The position numbers were made by a program, and so were the translations under genes. From Castellaniella denitrificans (GTDB taxonomy: Bacteria; Pseudomonadota; Gammaproteobacteria; Burkholderiales; Burkholderiaceae_B), in the NCBI RefSeq assembly GCF_042653765.1, contig NZ_JBHSEZ010000001.1:248001-312000 (forward strand): DNA of 64,000 nt, in the 5' to 3' direction. This document shows, in pieces, positions 29,615 through 38,130 of this stretch. The notes below the pieces were generated by a model. That model did not search any database. It was not told the origin of the DNA and saw only the letters and a program-made list of their open reading frames with translations. The number at the start of each line of letters is the position of its first letter. The stretch's first letter is position 1.

Positions 29615-30052
29615 TCAGGCGGCGAAACAGCGATCCAGCGCCTGCCGGTCGGCGTCGGTCCAGGGCAGGGGCCGGCCGGTGGCGGCGTCGGTGCACACCA
29701 GCACGTTGCGGCCGCGGGCATGCAGCGTCCCGGGGTCTCCGGCGTCCGCGACCCAGCAGTCCAGCTCGAGGCTGCTCCGCCCGACGCGCACGAGCTTCAT
29801 GCCGACGACGACACGGGCAGGATACATCAGCGGTTTGAGAAAATCACACGAGGCGTGGGCCAGCACGCCGTAGCGGCCCGCGGCGCCGTCCAGTCCCATC
29901 GCGGCGAACAGCCGGACCCGGGCTTCCTCGAAGTAGGAGAAATAGACCGCGTTGTTGACGTGGCGCAGGGCGTCCATGTCGCCCCAGCGGACGTCGACCG
30001 GAGTTTCAAACGTCCCGGAGGCGGATTGCGTGGCGGAGGGGTCCGAAGGCAT
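29615..30052 (-). CDS. Acyl-CoA thioesterase, 4-hydroxybenzoyl-CoA/YbgC type
   Basis: Single hot-dog domain protein of about 145 residues. The catalytic Asp lies in RWGDMDALRHVNNAVYFSYFEEAR (about residue 26), the pattern of YbgC/4HBT thioesterases. It probably hydrolyses a short- or medium-chain acyl-CoA. It lies between the Pot-type importer and the CoA-transferase genes and could relieve CoA trapping in the same pathway. The start is the ATG at 30052; the frame is open further upstream, but there it overlaps the 104-base spacer after the ATPase gene. Confidence 0.85.
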   Translation of the reverse strand: MPSDPSATQSASGTFETPVDVRWGDMDALRHVNNAVYFSYFEEARVRLFAAMGLDGAAGRYGVLAHASCDFLKPLMYPARVVVGMKLVRVGRSSLELDCWVADAGDPGTLHARGRNVLVCTDAATGRPLPWTDADRQALDRCFAA

Positions 30053-30156
30053 GAAGGGGCTCGCTCGTGGAATGACCGGATGGCCGCGGACGCTCCCGCC
30101 CGCGGCCGAGGTATGGTACCACCGCGATCCGCCGGTCCCCGCCCCGGCGCATGGCC

Positions 30157-31236
30157 TCAGCCGTAGAAGGCATGCAGCGAGCCAGGATCGAAATTCGCCC
30201 AGACGCGGTCCCCCGCGGCCAGTTCCGAAACGATCCGGTTGCCGAAGGGAATCCGGATCTTGACGGGCTCGTCCCGATCCGTGACGGAGCTCACTTCGAC
30301 CATGTTGCCCAGGAAGGTCAGGTCCCGGATCGTCACGGGCACGCCGCATTCCTGCCGCGAGAGCGAGACGGAGATCCGTTCCGGCCGCAGCAGCAGCGAC
30401 GGGCGGTCCGAGTCCGCGGAACGCCCCTGGACCGGGACGCCGTCGATGACGATGCCGTCGCAGATGGACAGCTTCGCCTTGTCCGCCGCCACGGAAAGGA
30501 TGTCGGCCGCCAGGAAATTGCTGTCGCCGATGAAGCCCGCCACGAAGCGGGTCGCGGGCTCCGCATAGAGCTCCTGGCCGGTTCCGATCTGCTCGATCCT
30601 GCCCTGGCTGAAGACGGAAATGCGATCGGACAGGCGCAGGGCTTCCTCCTGGTCGTGGGTGACGTAGAGGATCGTGACGCCCGTTTCCTGGTGGATCCGC
30701 CGGATCTCGAACTGAAGCTCCTCGCGCAGCTTCTTGTCCAGGGCCGAAAGCGGCTCGTCCATCAGCAGCAGCGGCGGGTCGTAGACCAGCGCCCGCGCCA
30801 GCGCCACGCGCTGCTGCTGGCCGCCGGACATCAGCGCGGGCTTGCGGCCGGCGAAATCCTCGAGGTGGACGAGCTTGAGCGCCGCGTGGACCCGGTCCTC
30901 GATCTCGGATTTCGCGCAGCGGCGCACCCGCAGGGGAAAGGCCACGTTTTCCCCGACGCTCAGGTGCGGGAACAGCGTGTACCGCTGGAACACCATGCCG
31001 ATGTTGCGCTTGTGGGAAGGCACCGGGAGCAGGCTCTCGCCGTCGAGCAGGATGTCGCCCTCGGTGGGGTCCTGGAATCCGGCCAGGATGTACAGGGTGG
31101 TCGACTTGCCGGACCCCGAGGGGCCCAGGAACGTCATGAACTCGCCCCGGGCGATGTCGAGCGTCACGTCCCTGATGGCGGTGAAGCCCCCGTAATCCTT
31201 GCGGATGCCCTGAATGCTCAAGAAAGGTCTAGTCAT
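30157..31236 (-). CDS. Spermidine/putrescine-type ABC transporter ATP-binding protein
   Basis: PotA-like ATPase, about 359 residues. Walker A GPSGSGKST (about residues 37-45), signature MSGGQQQRVALARAL, Walker B LLLMDEPLSALD, H-loop THDQEEAL; the C-terminal ~110 residues form a TOBE regulatory domain. Its start overlaps the stop of the upstream permease gene by 8 bases, which implies coupled translation. The four genes 30157-33986 form a full importer; the substrate is likely a polyamine, opine or related cationic/organic solute, and cannot be fixed from sequence. Confidence 0.93.
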   Translation of the reverse strand: MTRPFLSIQGIRKDYGGFTAIRDVTLDIARGEFMTFLGPSGSGKSTTLYILAGFQDPTEGDILLDGESLLPVPSHKRNIGMVFQRYTLFPHLSVGENVAFPLRVRRCAKSEIEDRVHAALKLVHLEDFAGRKPALMSGGQQQRVALARALVYDPPLLLMDEPLSALDKKLREELQFEIRRIHQETGVTILYVTHDQEEALRLSDRISVFSQGRIEQIGTGQELYAEPATRFVAGFIGDSNFLAADILSVAADKAKLSICDGIVIDGVPVQGRSADSDRPSLLLRPERISVSLSRQECGVPVTIRDLTFLGNMVEVSSVTDRDEPVKIRIPFGNRIVSELAAGDRVWANFDPGSLHAFYG

Positions 31237-32032
31237 CTTTTTGCCTCTTGCGAAACACAAGCGGTGCGAAAATCAGCACGGAGGTGAGCGCCACCAGGAT
31301 GGTCGAGACGGCGGCGACCACGGGGGTCAGGTCCTGCCTCAGGGTGGTCCATATCTTCACGGGCAGCGTCTGCAGGGTCGGGCTGGACATGAAGATCGCC
31401 AGGACCACCTCGTCCCAGGAGGCCAGGAAGGAGAAGACGGCGGCCGTGAACAGGCCGTGCCGGATGGACGGGACCGTGATCTTGAGCCGCGCCTCCCAGG
31501 GCGAGGCGCCGCACAGGATGGCGGCGTCCTCGATGGATTTGTCGAACCCGTCCAGCGCGCCGCTGATCGAGATGATGGAAAAGGGCAAGGCGACGAGCAG
31601 GTGCGCGATGACGAAACCGATGGTGGTGCCGGCCAGGCCCAGCTTCAGGAACAGGGCGTAGAGCGCCACGGCCAGCACGATCACGGGCAGGATCATGGGC
31701 GTCAGGAACAACGCGCGGATCTGTTCCCTGCCCGCGAACTCGCCCCGGTTCAGGCCCAGGGACGCCAGGAAGCCCAGGACGACGGAAAGCACGGTGACGA
31801 TGACCGCGATCTTCAGGCTCGTCAGGGCGGTATACAGCCATCGCGGATCCGAGAACAGCTCGTAATACCATTTCAAGGTCCACGAGGGCGGCGGAAAGAT
31901 CAGCCACTGCGAGGAACCGAACGAAAGCGCGGCGATGAAGACGATGGGCAGGATCAGGAACAGCAGCACCAGTCCCGTGACGAGGATCAGGAAATAGCGC
32001 AGGCCCCCCAGGCGGTTGAAATCCAGCAGCAT
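31229..32032 (-). CDS. ABC transporter permease, PotC type
   Basis: Inner-membrane permease of about 267 residues with six helices. The N-terminal anchor is YFLILVTGLVLLFLILPIVFI, and the cytoplasmic coupling loop contains EDAAILCGASPWEARLKIT. The start at 32032 (MLLDFNRL) lies 2 bases after the stop of the other permease; a much longer open frame continues upstream but only overlaps that gene out of frame. Its stop overlaps the ATPase start. Confidence 0.9.
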   Translation of the reverse strand: MLLDFNRLGGLRYFLILVTGLVLLFLILPIVFIAALSFGSSQWLIFPPPSWTLKWYYELFSDPRWLYTALTSLKIAVIVTVLSVVLGFLASLGLNRGEFAGREQIRALFLTPMILPVIVLAVALYALFLKLGLAGTTIGFVIAHLLVALPFSIISISGALDGFDKSIEDAAILCGASPWEARLKITVPSIRHGLFTAAVFSFLASWDEVVLAIFMSSPTLQTLPVKIWTTLRQDLTPVVAAVSTILVALTSVLIFAPLVFRKRQKDD

Positions 32033-32034
32033 GT

Positions 32035-32907
32035 CTAGCTCCTCTTGTCGACCTTCAGGTAACGCAGCTGCAGGAAGTACAGCCCCAGGGTCACGACCAG
32101 CAGGACGAACGCCGCGGCGCCGCCCAGCCCCCACTTGACCAGCGACTGGACCAGCTGGGCGATGAGTTCGGCGAGCATCATGCTCGACGCGCCGCCCAGC
32201 AGCGCCGGAGTGACGAAGTAGCCCAGGGACATCACGAAGACCATCAGCGCCCCGGCGGCGATGCCCGGCAGCGAAAGCGGCAGCAGCACGCGCGTGAAGC
32301 TCTGCCACTTGCCGGCCCCGCACAGCGCGGCGGCGCGCAGGATCGAAGCGTCGATCGACGAGATCACCCCCATGAGCGGCAGGATGATGAACGGCAGCAT
32401 GATGTAGACCATGCCGATCGTCACGCCCGTGATGTTGTTCACCAGCGCCAGCGGACTGTCGATGATGCCCAGATTCATGAGGATCTTGTTGATGATGCCG
32501 GTGCGCTGCAGCAGCACCATCCAGGCGTAGGTCCGCGCCAGCAGGTTCGTCCACATCGAAAGGACGATGACCGCGAGCAGGAAGACCGCCCATCGCCTGG
32601 GCAGGATCGCCAGCGCCCAGGCGACCGGAAAGCCGACGACGACGGACACGATCGTCACGAGCGAGGCCACCAGGAAAGTGTTGGAGAACACCTTGAGGTA
32701 GGTGGTCGAACCGAAGAGCGTCGCGTAGTTCTCCAGCCCCGGGGCCGGTTCGAGGACGCTGCGCACCAGCAGCATCAGGACCGGAACGATGAAGAACAGC
32801 GCGATCAGCACGAGGGCCGGCGCAATGTAGGCGATGGGGCCAGAAGGAAGCGGTCTTTTCCCCGCTCCCCGCCCGCCGGCCCCGCCCGTCGAAATCGAAG
32901 AAACCAT
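32035..32907 (-). CDS. ABC transporter permease, PotB type
   Basis: Inner-membrane permease of about 290 residues, six helices, with the coupling loop LRAAALCGAGKWQSFTRVLLP. The first helix is GPIAYIAPALVLIALFFIVPVL. I chose the ATG at 32907 because the upstream 17 in-frame codons lie in a GC-rich stretch after the binding-protein gene. It sits 68 bases after the binding-protein stop. Confidence 0.9.
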   Translation of the reverse strand: MVSSISTGGAGGRGAGKRPLPSGPIAYIAPALVLIALFFIVPVLMLLVRSVLEPAPGLENYATLFGSTTYLKVFSNTFLVASLVTIVSVVVGFPVAWALAILPRRWAVFLLAVIVLSMWTNLLARTYAWMVLLQRTGIINKILMNLGIIDSPLALVNNITGVTIGMVYIMLPFIILPLMGVISSIDASILRAAALCGAGKWQSFTRVLLPLSLPGIAAGALMVFVMSLGYFVTPALLGGASSMMLAELIAQLVQSLVKWGLGGAAAFVLLVVTLGLYFLQLRYLKVDKRS

Positions 32908-32975
32908 ATGGCGTATCCCTGCCCCCGGATCCGGGCCGCCGCGGCGGCCCGGATCCAAATGTCATGCCGATCCCG

Positions 32976-33986
32976 TCATTGCGCCTGCCAGGCGTACCAG
33001 CGCGTCCCGATGTCGTCGCGATGCATGGCCCAGTACCCCAGGTTCGCGTTGACCTGCGTGGCGGCCTGCTTGTCCGGCAGGGTGTCGCGGACCTCCTTGG
33101 GCATCAGCGTGGGCGAGACCAGATTGATCGGCGCGTAGCCGGTGAGCTCGGCGAATTTCGCCTGCGAGGCCGCGCTGGTGGCGAAGGCGATGTATTTCAT
33201 CGCCGCCGCCTTGTTCTTGGCCCCCTTGGGCACGACCAGCATGTCGGCGGCCGTGATGTTCTGGTCCCAGGACGTCTCGACGTTGACGCCCGTCTTCGTC
33301 AGCGCGGTCAGGCGGCCGTTCCAGAAGAACCCGTAGGGCGTCTCGGCCGAGGCGAGCAGCTGCTGGGATTGCGCCCCGCTGCTCCACCAGACGATGCTGG
33401 ACTTGATGGTGTCCAGTTTCTTGAAGGCCCGGTCCAGGTCCAGCGGATAGAGCTTGTCGGCGGGGACGCCGTCGGCCAGCAGCGCGGCCTCGATGACGCC
33501 CGGGGCGGACCACTTGTAGAACGTCCGCTTGCCGGGGAATTTCGCCAGGTCGAACAGGTCGGCCCAGGTCTTCGGGCATGCCTTGACGGCATCCTTGTTG
33601 CAGCCGATGACGAAGGAATAGTAGAAGCTCCCGACCGCGTAATCGGTGACGAAGCGCGGGTCCAGGCGGCTCTTGTCGATCACGGAGAAGTCCAGTTTTT
33701 CCAGCATGCCCTCCATGCCGGCCCGGACCGCGTAATCGCCTTCGACGTCCACCACGTCCCAGGACACGTTGCCGGATTCGACCATGGCCTTGATCTTGCC
33801 GTAGTCGGTGGGGCCGTCCTGCAGGACGGAGATGTGCTGGGCCTTGGAAAAGCCGTCGGCCCAGATGCTCTTCTGGGCGTCCTGCGTGGTGCCGCCCCAC
33901 GAAGTGAACACGAGAGAAGGTTCCGCGGCGAAACCGCTCGCGGAAAACGTCAATGCAAGGGCAAGGAAAAGCGGCCTGGTTTTCAT
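32976..33986 (-). CDS. Spermidine/putrescine-type ABC transporter substrate-binding protein
   Basis: PotD/PotF-like periplasmic binding protein, about 336 residues, with a Sec signal peptide (FLALALTFSASGFAAEPS). The mature N-terminus LVFTSWGGTTQDAQKSIW and the segment SWDVVDVEGDYAVRAG fit the family, as does TFYKWSAPGVIEAALL. Two cysteines (CNKDAVKAC) could pair. The acidic residues that bind polyamine amines in PotD are not obvious here, so the ligand may differ. The start at 33986 has CAGGAGACA upstream. It is the first gene of the importer, 81 bases after the quinone-oxidoreductase-like gene. Confidence 0.92.
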   Translation of the reverse strand: MKTRPLFLALALTFSASGFAAEPSLVFTSWGGTTQDAQKSIWADGFSKAQHISVLQDGPTDYGKIKAMVESGNVSWDVVDVEGDYAVRAGMEGMLEKLDFSVIDKSRLDPRFVTDYAVGSFYYSFVIGCNKDAVKACPKTWADLFDLAKFPGKRTFYKWSAPGVIEAALLADGVPADKLYPLDLDRAFKKLDTIKSSIVWWSSGAQSQQLLASAETPYGFFWNGRLTALTKTGVNVETSWDQNITAADMLVVPKGAKNKAAAMKYIAFATSAASQAKFAELTGYAPINLVSPTLMPKEVRDTLPDKQAATQVNANLGYWAMHRDDIGTRWYAWQAQ

Positions 33987-34067
33987 GATTTGTCTCCTGT
34001 CTATTGATAATGGAATCATGGTTCGCGCGCCGGGGCGCCGGGTCGGCGCATGTCTTCTGCATCTACA

Positions 34068-35075
34068 TCACGCAGCCTGCACGCCGTCCGGCACGACGAC
34101 GATCTTTCCGAAGCATGAGCGTCCCTCCAGCTCGCGCATGGCATCCTGTATCCTGCTCAGCGGAAATACGGCATGGATCACCGGCGCGAACTCGGCGCCG
34201 GCCATGATCCCCAGCAACTGCCGCAGGTCTTCGGTCTTCCATCCGTCCGACCCCCGGATGTCCATTTCGCGCGTCCACAGATACCGCAGGTCGGTAGCCG
34301 CCTCGAAGCCGGTGGTCGCGCCGCAGCACATCAGCCGCCCGCCATGCTTCACGGACCGCAGGGACTGGGTCCAGGTGGCGGTTCCGGTGAAATCGACCAC
34401 CATGTCGGCCCCCTGCTTGCCGGTCAGGTTCCAGACCTGCTTGCCGAATTGCCCGTCCGGTGCGACCACACACTCGTCGGCGCCGATCGTCCTCAGGCGC
34501 GCGGCCTTGTCCTCGCTGCTGGTGCAGGCGATGACGTGCGCGCCGGCCCGCGCGCCCAATTGGACGCAGGCGACCCCGACCCCGCCGCTGGCGCCCACGA
34601 CCACCAGCGACTCGCCAGCCTGCAGCCGCCCCCGGCTGTGGAGCATGCGGTAGGCCGTGCCGTAGGCCGTGGGCAGGCAGGAATATTCGACGAAGCGCGC
34701 GGCTTCCGGCAGCGGCAGCAGGCCTTTCTCCGATACGACGACGTATTCGGAAAATCCGCCCCAGTAGGCCTCGCCCAGCATCTCGCCGTTCCAGAACGGG
34801 TCGATCAGGACCGGCGCCCCCGTCCGCAGGCCGGACACCTCGGGCCCGATCGCCTCGATCCAGCCCGCCACGTCGCACCCGCCGACGTGCGGCATCCGGA
34901 TGACGCGGCCCGGCATCCCGTCGCGGATGAAGATGTCCAGCCGGCTGAGCGAGCACGCCGCGACCTTGACCAGGACCTCGCCCGCGCCGGGAACCGGCCG
35001 GGCCACTTCTTCCACCGACAGCGCCTCGGGGCCGCCGTGCTGGCGCATGACCGCCGCCTTCATGTTCTGTGCCAT
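34068..35075 (-). CDS. Quinone oxidoreductase-like MDR family dehydrogenase
   Basis: Medium-chain dehydrogenase/reductase, 335 residues, of the NADPH:quinone reductase/zeta-crystallin type. N-terminal GroES-like domain (KAAVMRQHGGPEALSVEEV), then the nucleotide-binding VVVGASGGVGVACVQLGA at about residues 159-176. The zinc-site cysteine cluster of alcohol dehydrogenases is missing, which fits a zinc-free reductase. It may act on an enone or enoyl intermediate of the surrounding pathway. A second in-frame ATG four codons later is also plausible. Confidence 0.88.
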   Translation of the reverse strand: MAQNMKAAVMRQHGGPEALSVEEVARPVPGAGEVLVKVAACSLSRLDIFIRDGMPGRVIRMPHVGGCDVAGWIEAIGPEVSGLRTGAPVLIDPFWNGEMLGEAYWGGFSEYVVVSEKGLLPLPEAARFVEYSCLPTAYGTAYRMLHSRGRLQAGESLVVVGASGGVGVACVQLGARAGAHVIACTSSEDKAARLRTIGADECVVAPDGQFGKQVWNLTGKQGADMVVDFTGTATWTQSLRSVKHGGRLMCCGATTGFEAATDLRYLWTREMDIRGSDGWKTEDLRQLLGIMAGAEFAPVIHAVFPLSRIQDAMRELEGRSCFGKIVVVPDGVQAA

Positions 35076-35132
35076 TTGCTCATCTCCATCCTCGTTCGGG
35101 GAACCGCTCGATGCCGCGCGCCGCGAGGCGGC

Positions 35133-35897
35133 TCACCGGCGCGTTCCCGGTTTGTCGATAAAACGCGCATGCGCCCGCCGGATGGCGGCCCCTCTCTGCT
35201 CCGAGTCCAGCAGCTCGGCGCGCCGCCGTTCCCAGTGCGCCCGATCGGCCCGCCCCGCCTCCAGGTCCGCCAGGAGCCGCTTCGTCGCCCGGACGGCGTC
35301 CGCCTGCCCCGCATCGAGCCGTTCCAGGTCCCGCAGCGCCGCGCCGACGGATTCGCCCTTGGGCACGACCCTGGAAAACAGGCCGGCGCGGCGGGCCTCG
35401 TGATCGTCGAACCGCTCGCCCGCCAGCAGCAGGCGCCGGACGGTGTCGCGCGGATAGGACCGTCCGATACGCTCGACCGCCGCCGGGTTGTAAAGGATCC
35501 CCAGGCGCACGGCGGGGATCTGCACGAAGCCGCCGGCGCCCGCGATCCGGTAGTCGCACGCCAGCGCGATGTCGGCGGCGGCGCCCATGCACGGCCCCTC
35601 GATCGCGGCGACGACGATCCGGTCCGAGGCCAGGATCGCGGCGACGACGGCGGACACCGCCTCGTCGTAGCCGAGATCCTCGCTCGTGCCCTTCAGCTCG
35701 CGGAAATCCCCCCCCGCGCTGAAGCAGTCCGCGCCGCCCGTCAGCACGATGCCCAGCACGTTCGCGTCGACATGCCCGATGGCCTCGGACAGGCCGGCCA
35801 GCATGCCGCGGGACAAGGCGTTCCTGGATGCGGGATCGTTCATCTCCAGCACCAGGACCGTTCCCCGGACCGTTCTTTCAACGAGATTTGCGCGCAT
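35133..35897 (-). CDS. Crotonase-fold enoyl-CoA hydratase/isomerase homologue with altered active site
   Basis: 254-residue crotonase superfamily protein. Oxyanion-hole segments are recognisable (CFSAGGDFRE at about residues 58-67 and GPCMGAAADIALACD at about residues 101-115). Against rat crotonase, the first catalytic glutamate aligns with Asp109 and the second with Ala129 (in QIPAVRLG), so normal hydratase chemistry is unlikely. It could be an isomerase, a C-C hydrolase or a decarboxylase of the superfamily. It sits 18 bases after the amidase gene. Confidence 0.85.
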   Translation of the reverse strand: MRANLVERTVRGTVLVLEMNDPASRNALSRGMLAGLSEAIGHVDANVLGIVLTGGADCFSAGGDFRELKGTSEDLGYDEAVSAVVAAILASDRIVVAAIEGPCMGAAADIALACDYRIAGAGGFVQIPAVRLGILYNPAAVERIGRSYPRDTVRRLLLAGERFDDHEARRAGLFSRVVPKGESVGAALRDLERLDAGQADAVRATKRLLADLEAGRADRAHWERRRAELLDSEQRGAAIRRAHARFIDKPGTRR

Positions 35898-35915
35898 GAG
35901 CTTGCCCCAGGGGTC

Positions 35916-37283
35916 TCAGGTCCACATCGAATCCAGCGGGCCGCGATCGAATCCGACCGCTTCCTCCAAGTCCTGCGCGGCATCCAGCAGCAGCCGCTCC
36001 TCTCCGGCCCTGGCCACGATCTGCGCGCTCACCGGCAGGCCGCCGGACAGGCCGCACGGCACCGCCGCCGCCGCGACCCCGCCCACGTTGAACGGCGCGG
36101 TGAACGGGAACGCCCCCCACAGCCGGTCCACGGCGACGCCGCGGATGAACTTCGGCCGTTCCCCCAGCGGAAAGGGCGGCACGGCCGTCGCGGGGGTCAG
36201 CACGATGTCGTAGCGGTCGAAGAACGCGGCGAGGCGGGCGCGGAATTCCAGCAGCAGCGCGCGGGCGCGCCGGACGTCGTCGGGGTCCAGCGCGACGGCG
36301 GCCTCGAGAGCGGATCGCTCGTAGCGGGTGAGCCTTTCCGGACAGAGCTTCAGGAGATGCCCCCGTTCGCGATGTTCCTCTTCGAGGACCAATGGTCCGA
36401 AAATATCACCCCAGCCCTGGATCGGAGGATGATCTTCCTCAAGGGAATGTCCCAGCTCCTCGAAAACCCTGGCGGCGCGTTCCACCACGGCCGCCACGCC
36501 CGGATCGACCGGCCGGTTCTCGGGCGCCGGGCAGTAGCAGACGCGCAGGGGCCGTGTATCCGCCCCGCGCTCGAAGCGGGCGTCGGCCAGCACGCCCAGG
36601 AGGATCCGCGCATCGGCCACGGACCGGGCCATCGGCCCGGCGCTGACGAATTCCGTCATGCCGCGAAAGCCGTGTTCGTCCCCGCACAGGCCGGGCGACG
36701 GCTTGAGGCCGAAAATCCCCGAGAAGGCCGCGGGAATGCGCACCGACCCGCCGCCGTCGGACCCCACGGCGACCGTGGCGAGCCGGGCCGCGACCGCGGC
36801 CGCCGACCCGCCGCTCGAACCCCCGGCGGTCCGGGCGAGGTCCCAGGGGGTCGCGGTATCCGGCCCCAGCAGATTGTCGGTCGTCGCGGACTGGCCGAAT
36901 TCCGCCGTATTGGTCTTGCCCAGGAAGACGGCGCCGGCGGCGCGCAGGCGGCGCACCAGGCCGGAATCGCCCTTGGCGACCAGGCCCCGGTACACGTCCG
37001 AGCCCAGGGTGGTCCGGACCCCCGCGACGTGGAAGGCGTCCTTGATGGCGACCGGAATGCCGGCCAGCGCGGCGTCCGCCTTCCCCGACGCGTAGGCGCG
37101 CTCGGCCTCTCTCGCCTGTTCGAGCGCCAGGTCGCGGGTGGTCTCGACGTAGGCATGCAATGCGCCGTCGTGCCGCTCGATGCGCTCGAAGAAGGCCTCG
37201 GCCACCTCGACCGGGCTCAGCGAGCGGTCCCGGTACGACCCGGCCAGTTCCGCGATCGAGAGCAGGCTGACGTCCTTAGCCAT
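35916..37283 (-). CDS. Amidase-signature family hydrolase
   Basis: Amidase of about 455 residues with the complete Ser-cisSer-Lys triad: Lys81 in IPVAIKDAF, Ser156 in AGGSSGGS and Ser180 in SDGGGSVRIP. It hydrolyses a C-N amide bond; the substrate is unknown. It is not a GatA of the tRNA amidotransferase, since gatB/gatC are absent and the context is catabolic. The start at 37283 overlaps the SDR stop by 8 bases (ATGGCTAA), which implies translational coupling. An N-terminal extension of the same frame is unsupported. Confidence 0.92.
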   Translation of the reverse strand: MAKDVSLLSIAELAGSYRDRSLSPVEVAEAFFERIERHDGALHAYVETTRDLALEQAREAERAYASGKADAALAGIPVAIKDAFHVAGVRTTLGSDVYRGLVAKGDSGLVRRLRAAGAVFLGKTNTAEFGQSATTDNLLGPDTATPWDLARTAGGSSGGSAAAVAARLATVAVGSDGGGSVRIPAAFSGIFGLKPSPGLCGDEHGFRGMTEFVSAGPMARSVADARILLGVLADARFERGADTRPLRVCYCPAPENRPVDPGVAAVVERAARVFEELGHSLEEDHPPIQGWGDIFGPLVLEEEHRERGHLLKLCPERLTRYERSALEAAVALDPDDVRRARALLLEFRARLAAFFDRYDIVLTPATAVPPFPLGERPKFIRGVAVDRLWGAFPFTAPFNVGGVAAAAVPCGLSGGLPVSAQIVARAGEERLLLDAAQDLEEAVGFDRGPLDSMWT

Positions 37284-38034
37284 GAGGATGGACTCCGCCG
37301 CTGATGCCGTAGACCTCGCCCGTGATGTACCCGGCCTTGTCCGACAGGAGGAACGACACCAGCGAGGCCACATCCTCGGGCCGCCCGACCCGGCCCACGA
37401 GGGACCGGTTCTCGGCATAGCCGTCGAAGAATTCGGCCGGATAGATCTTGCGCAGGAAATCGTTGTAGATCAGGCCCGGCGTGATGGCGTTGACGCGGAT
37501 GCCGTGCCGGCCGTTCTCGGCCGCGGCGACGCGCGTCAGGGCCAGCACGCCCGCCTTGGCGGCGGAATAGGCCGCGCCGTGCTCGGTCGACGTTTCGTAG
37601 GCCGCGATCGAGCTGATGTTCACGATCGCCCCGCCGCTCCGCTCGATCATCGCGGGCAGGATGTGGCGCATCGTCAGGAACGTCCCCGTCAGGTCGATGT
37701 CCAGGCAGCGCCGCCAGTCCGCCAGCGCCAGTTCCGCCACGGGCGCGATGGTGGACCAGCCGGCGTTGTTGACCAGCGCGTCGATGCGGCCCTTCTCGTC
37801 CAGCACTTGCGCGACGCACCGCTCGACCATGTCGGCGTCGCCGACGTCGAGGGGAACGGCCAGGAACGGACGCCCGTATTGCTCCGAGAGCTGCTGCGCG
37901 AACTCGCGGCAGCGGCGCTCGTGCGCATCCGTGATCACCACGTCGTAGCCATCGTCCGCGAGCTGCCGGGCGATCGCGCTGCCGATGCCCGCGCCGGACG
38001 CGGCGGTTATGAATGCCACCTTGCTTTCAACCAT
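37276..38034 (-). CDS. SDR family oxidoreductase (FabG-like)
   Basis: Classical short-chain dehydrogenase, about 252 residues. Cofactor motif TAASGAGIGSAIA at about residues 9-21, NNAG at about residue 89, and catalytic Ser (NISSIAAYET) with YSAAK (about residues 156-160). It ends GISGGVHPHG, as FabG-like enzymes often do. It probably oxidises a 3-hydroxyacyl-CoA or another secondary alcohol. The start has AAGGAG upstream. A 96-base gap separates it from the alpha/beta hydrolase gene, where a second promoter could lie. Confidence 0.92.
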   Translation of the reverse strand: MVESKVAFITAASGAGIGSAIARQLADDGYDVVITDAHERRCREFAQQLSEQYGRPFLAVPLDVGDADMVERCVAQVLDEKGRIDALVNNAGWSTIAPVAELALADWRRCLDIDLTGTFLTMRHILPAMIERSGGAIVNISSIAAYETSTEHGAAYSAAKAGVLALTRVAAAENGRHGIRVNAITPGLIYNDFLRKIYPAEFFDGYAENRSLVGRVGRPEDVASLVSFLLSDKAGYITGEVYGISGGVHPHG

Positions 38035-38130
38035 TTCATCATCTCCTTGAGATCGAACCGTTTTCGTGCGCAACGGCCGGGAGTCCCGATCGCCATGCCC
38101 GCATGGAAAGAGAAAGAGCCGCCCGTGGCT

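Noticed and set aside
35916..37283. GatA subunit of the glutamyl-tRNA amidotransferase
   Set aside because: The triad is shared by all amidase-signature enzymes, gatB and gatC are not adjacent, and the neighbours are catabolic genes.
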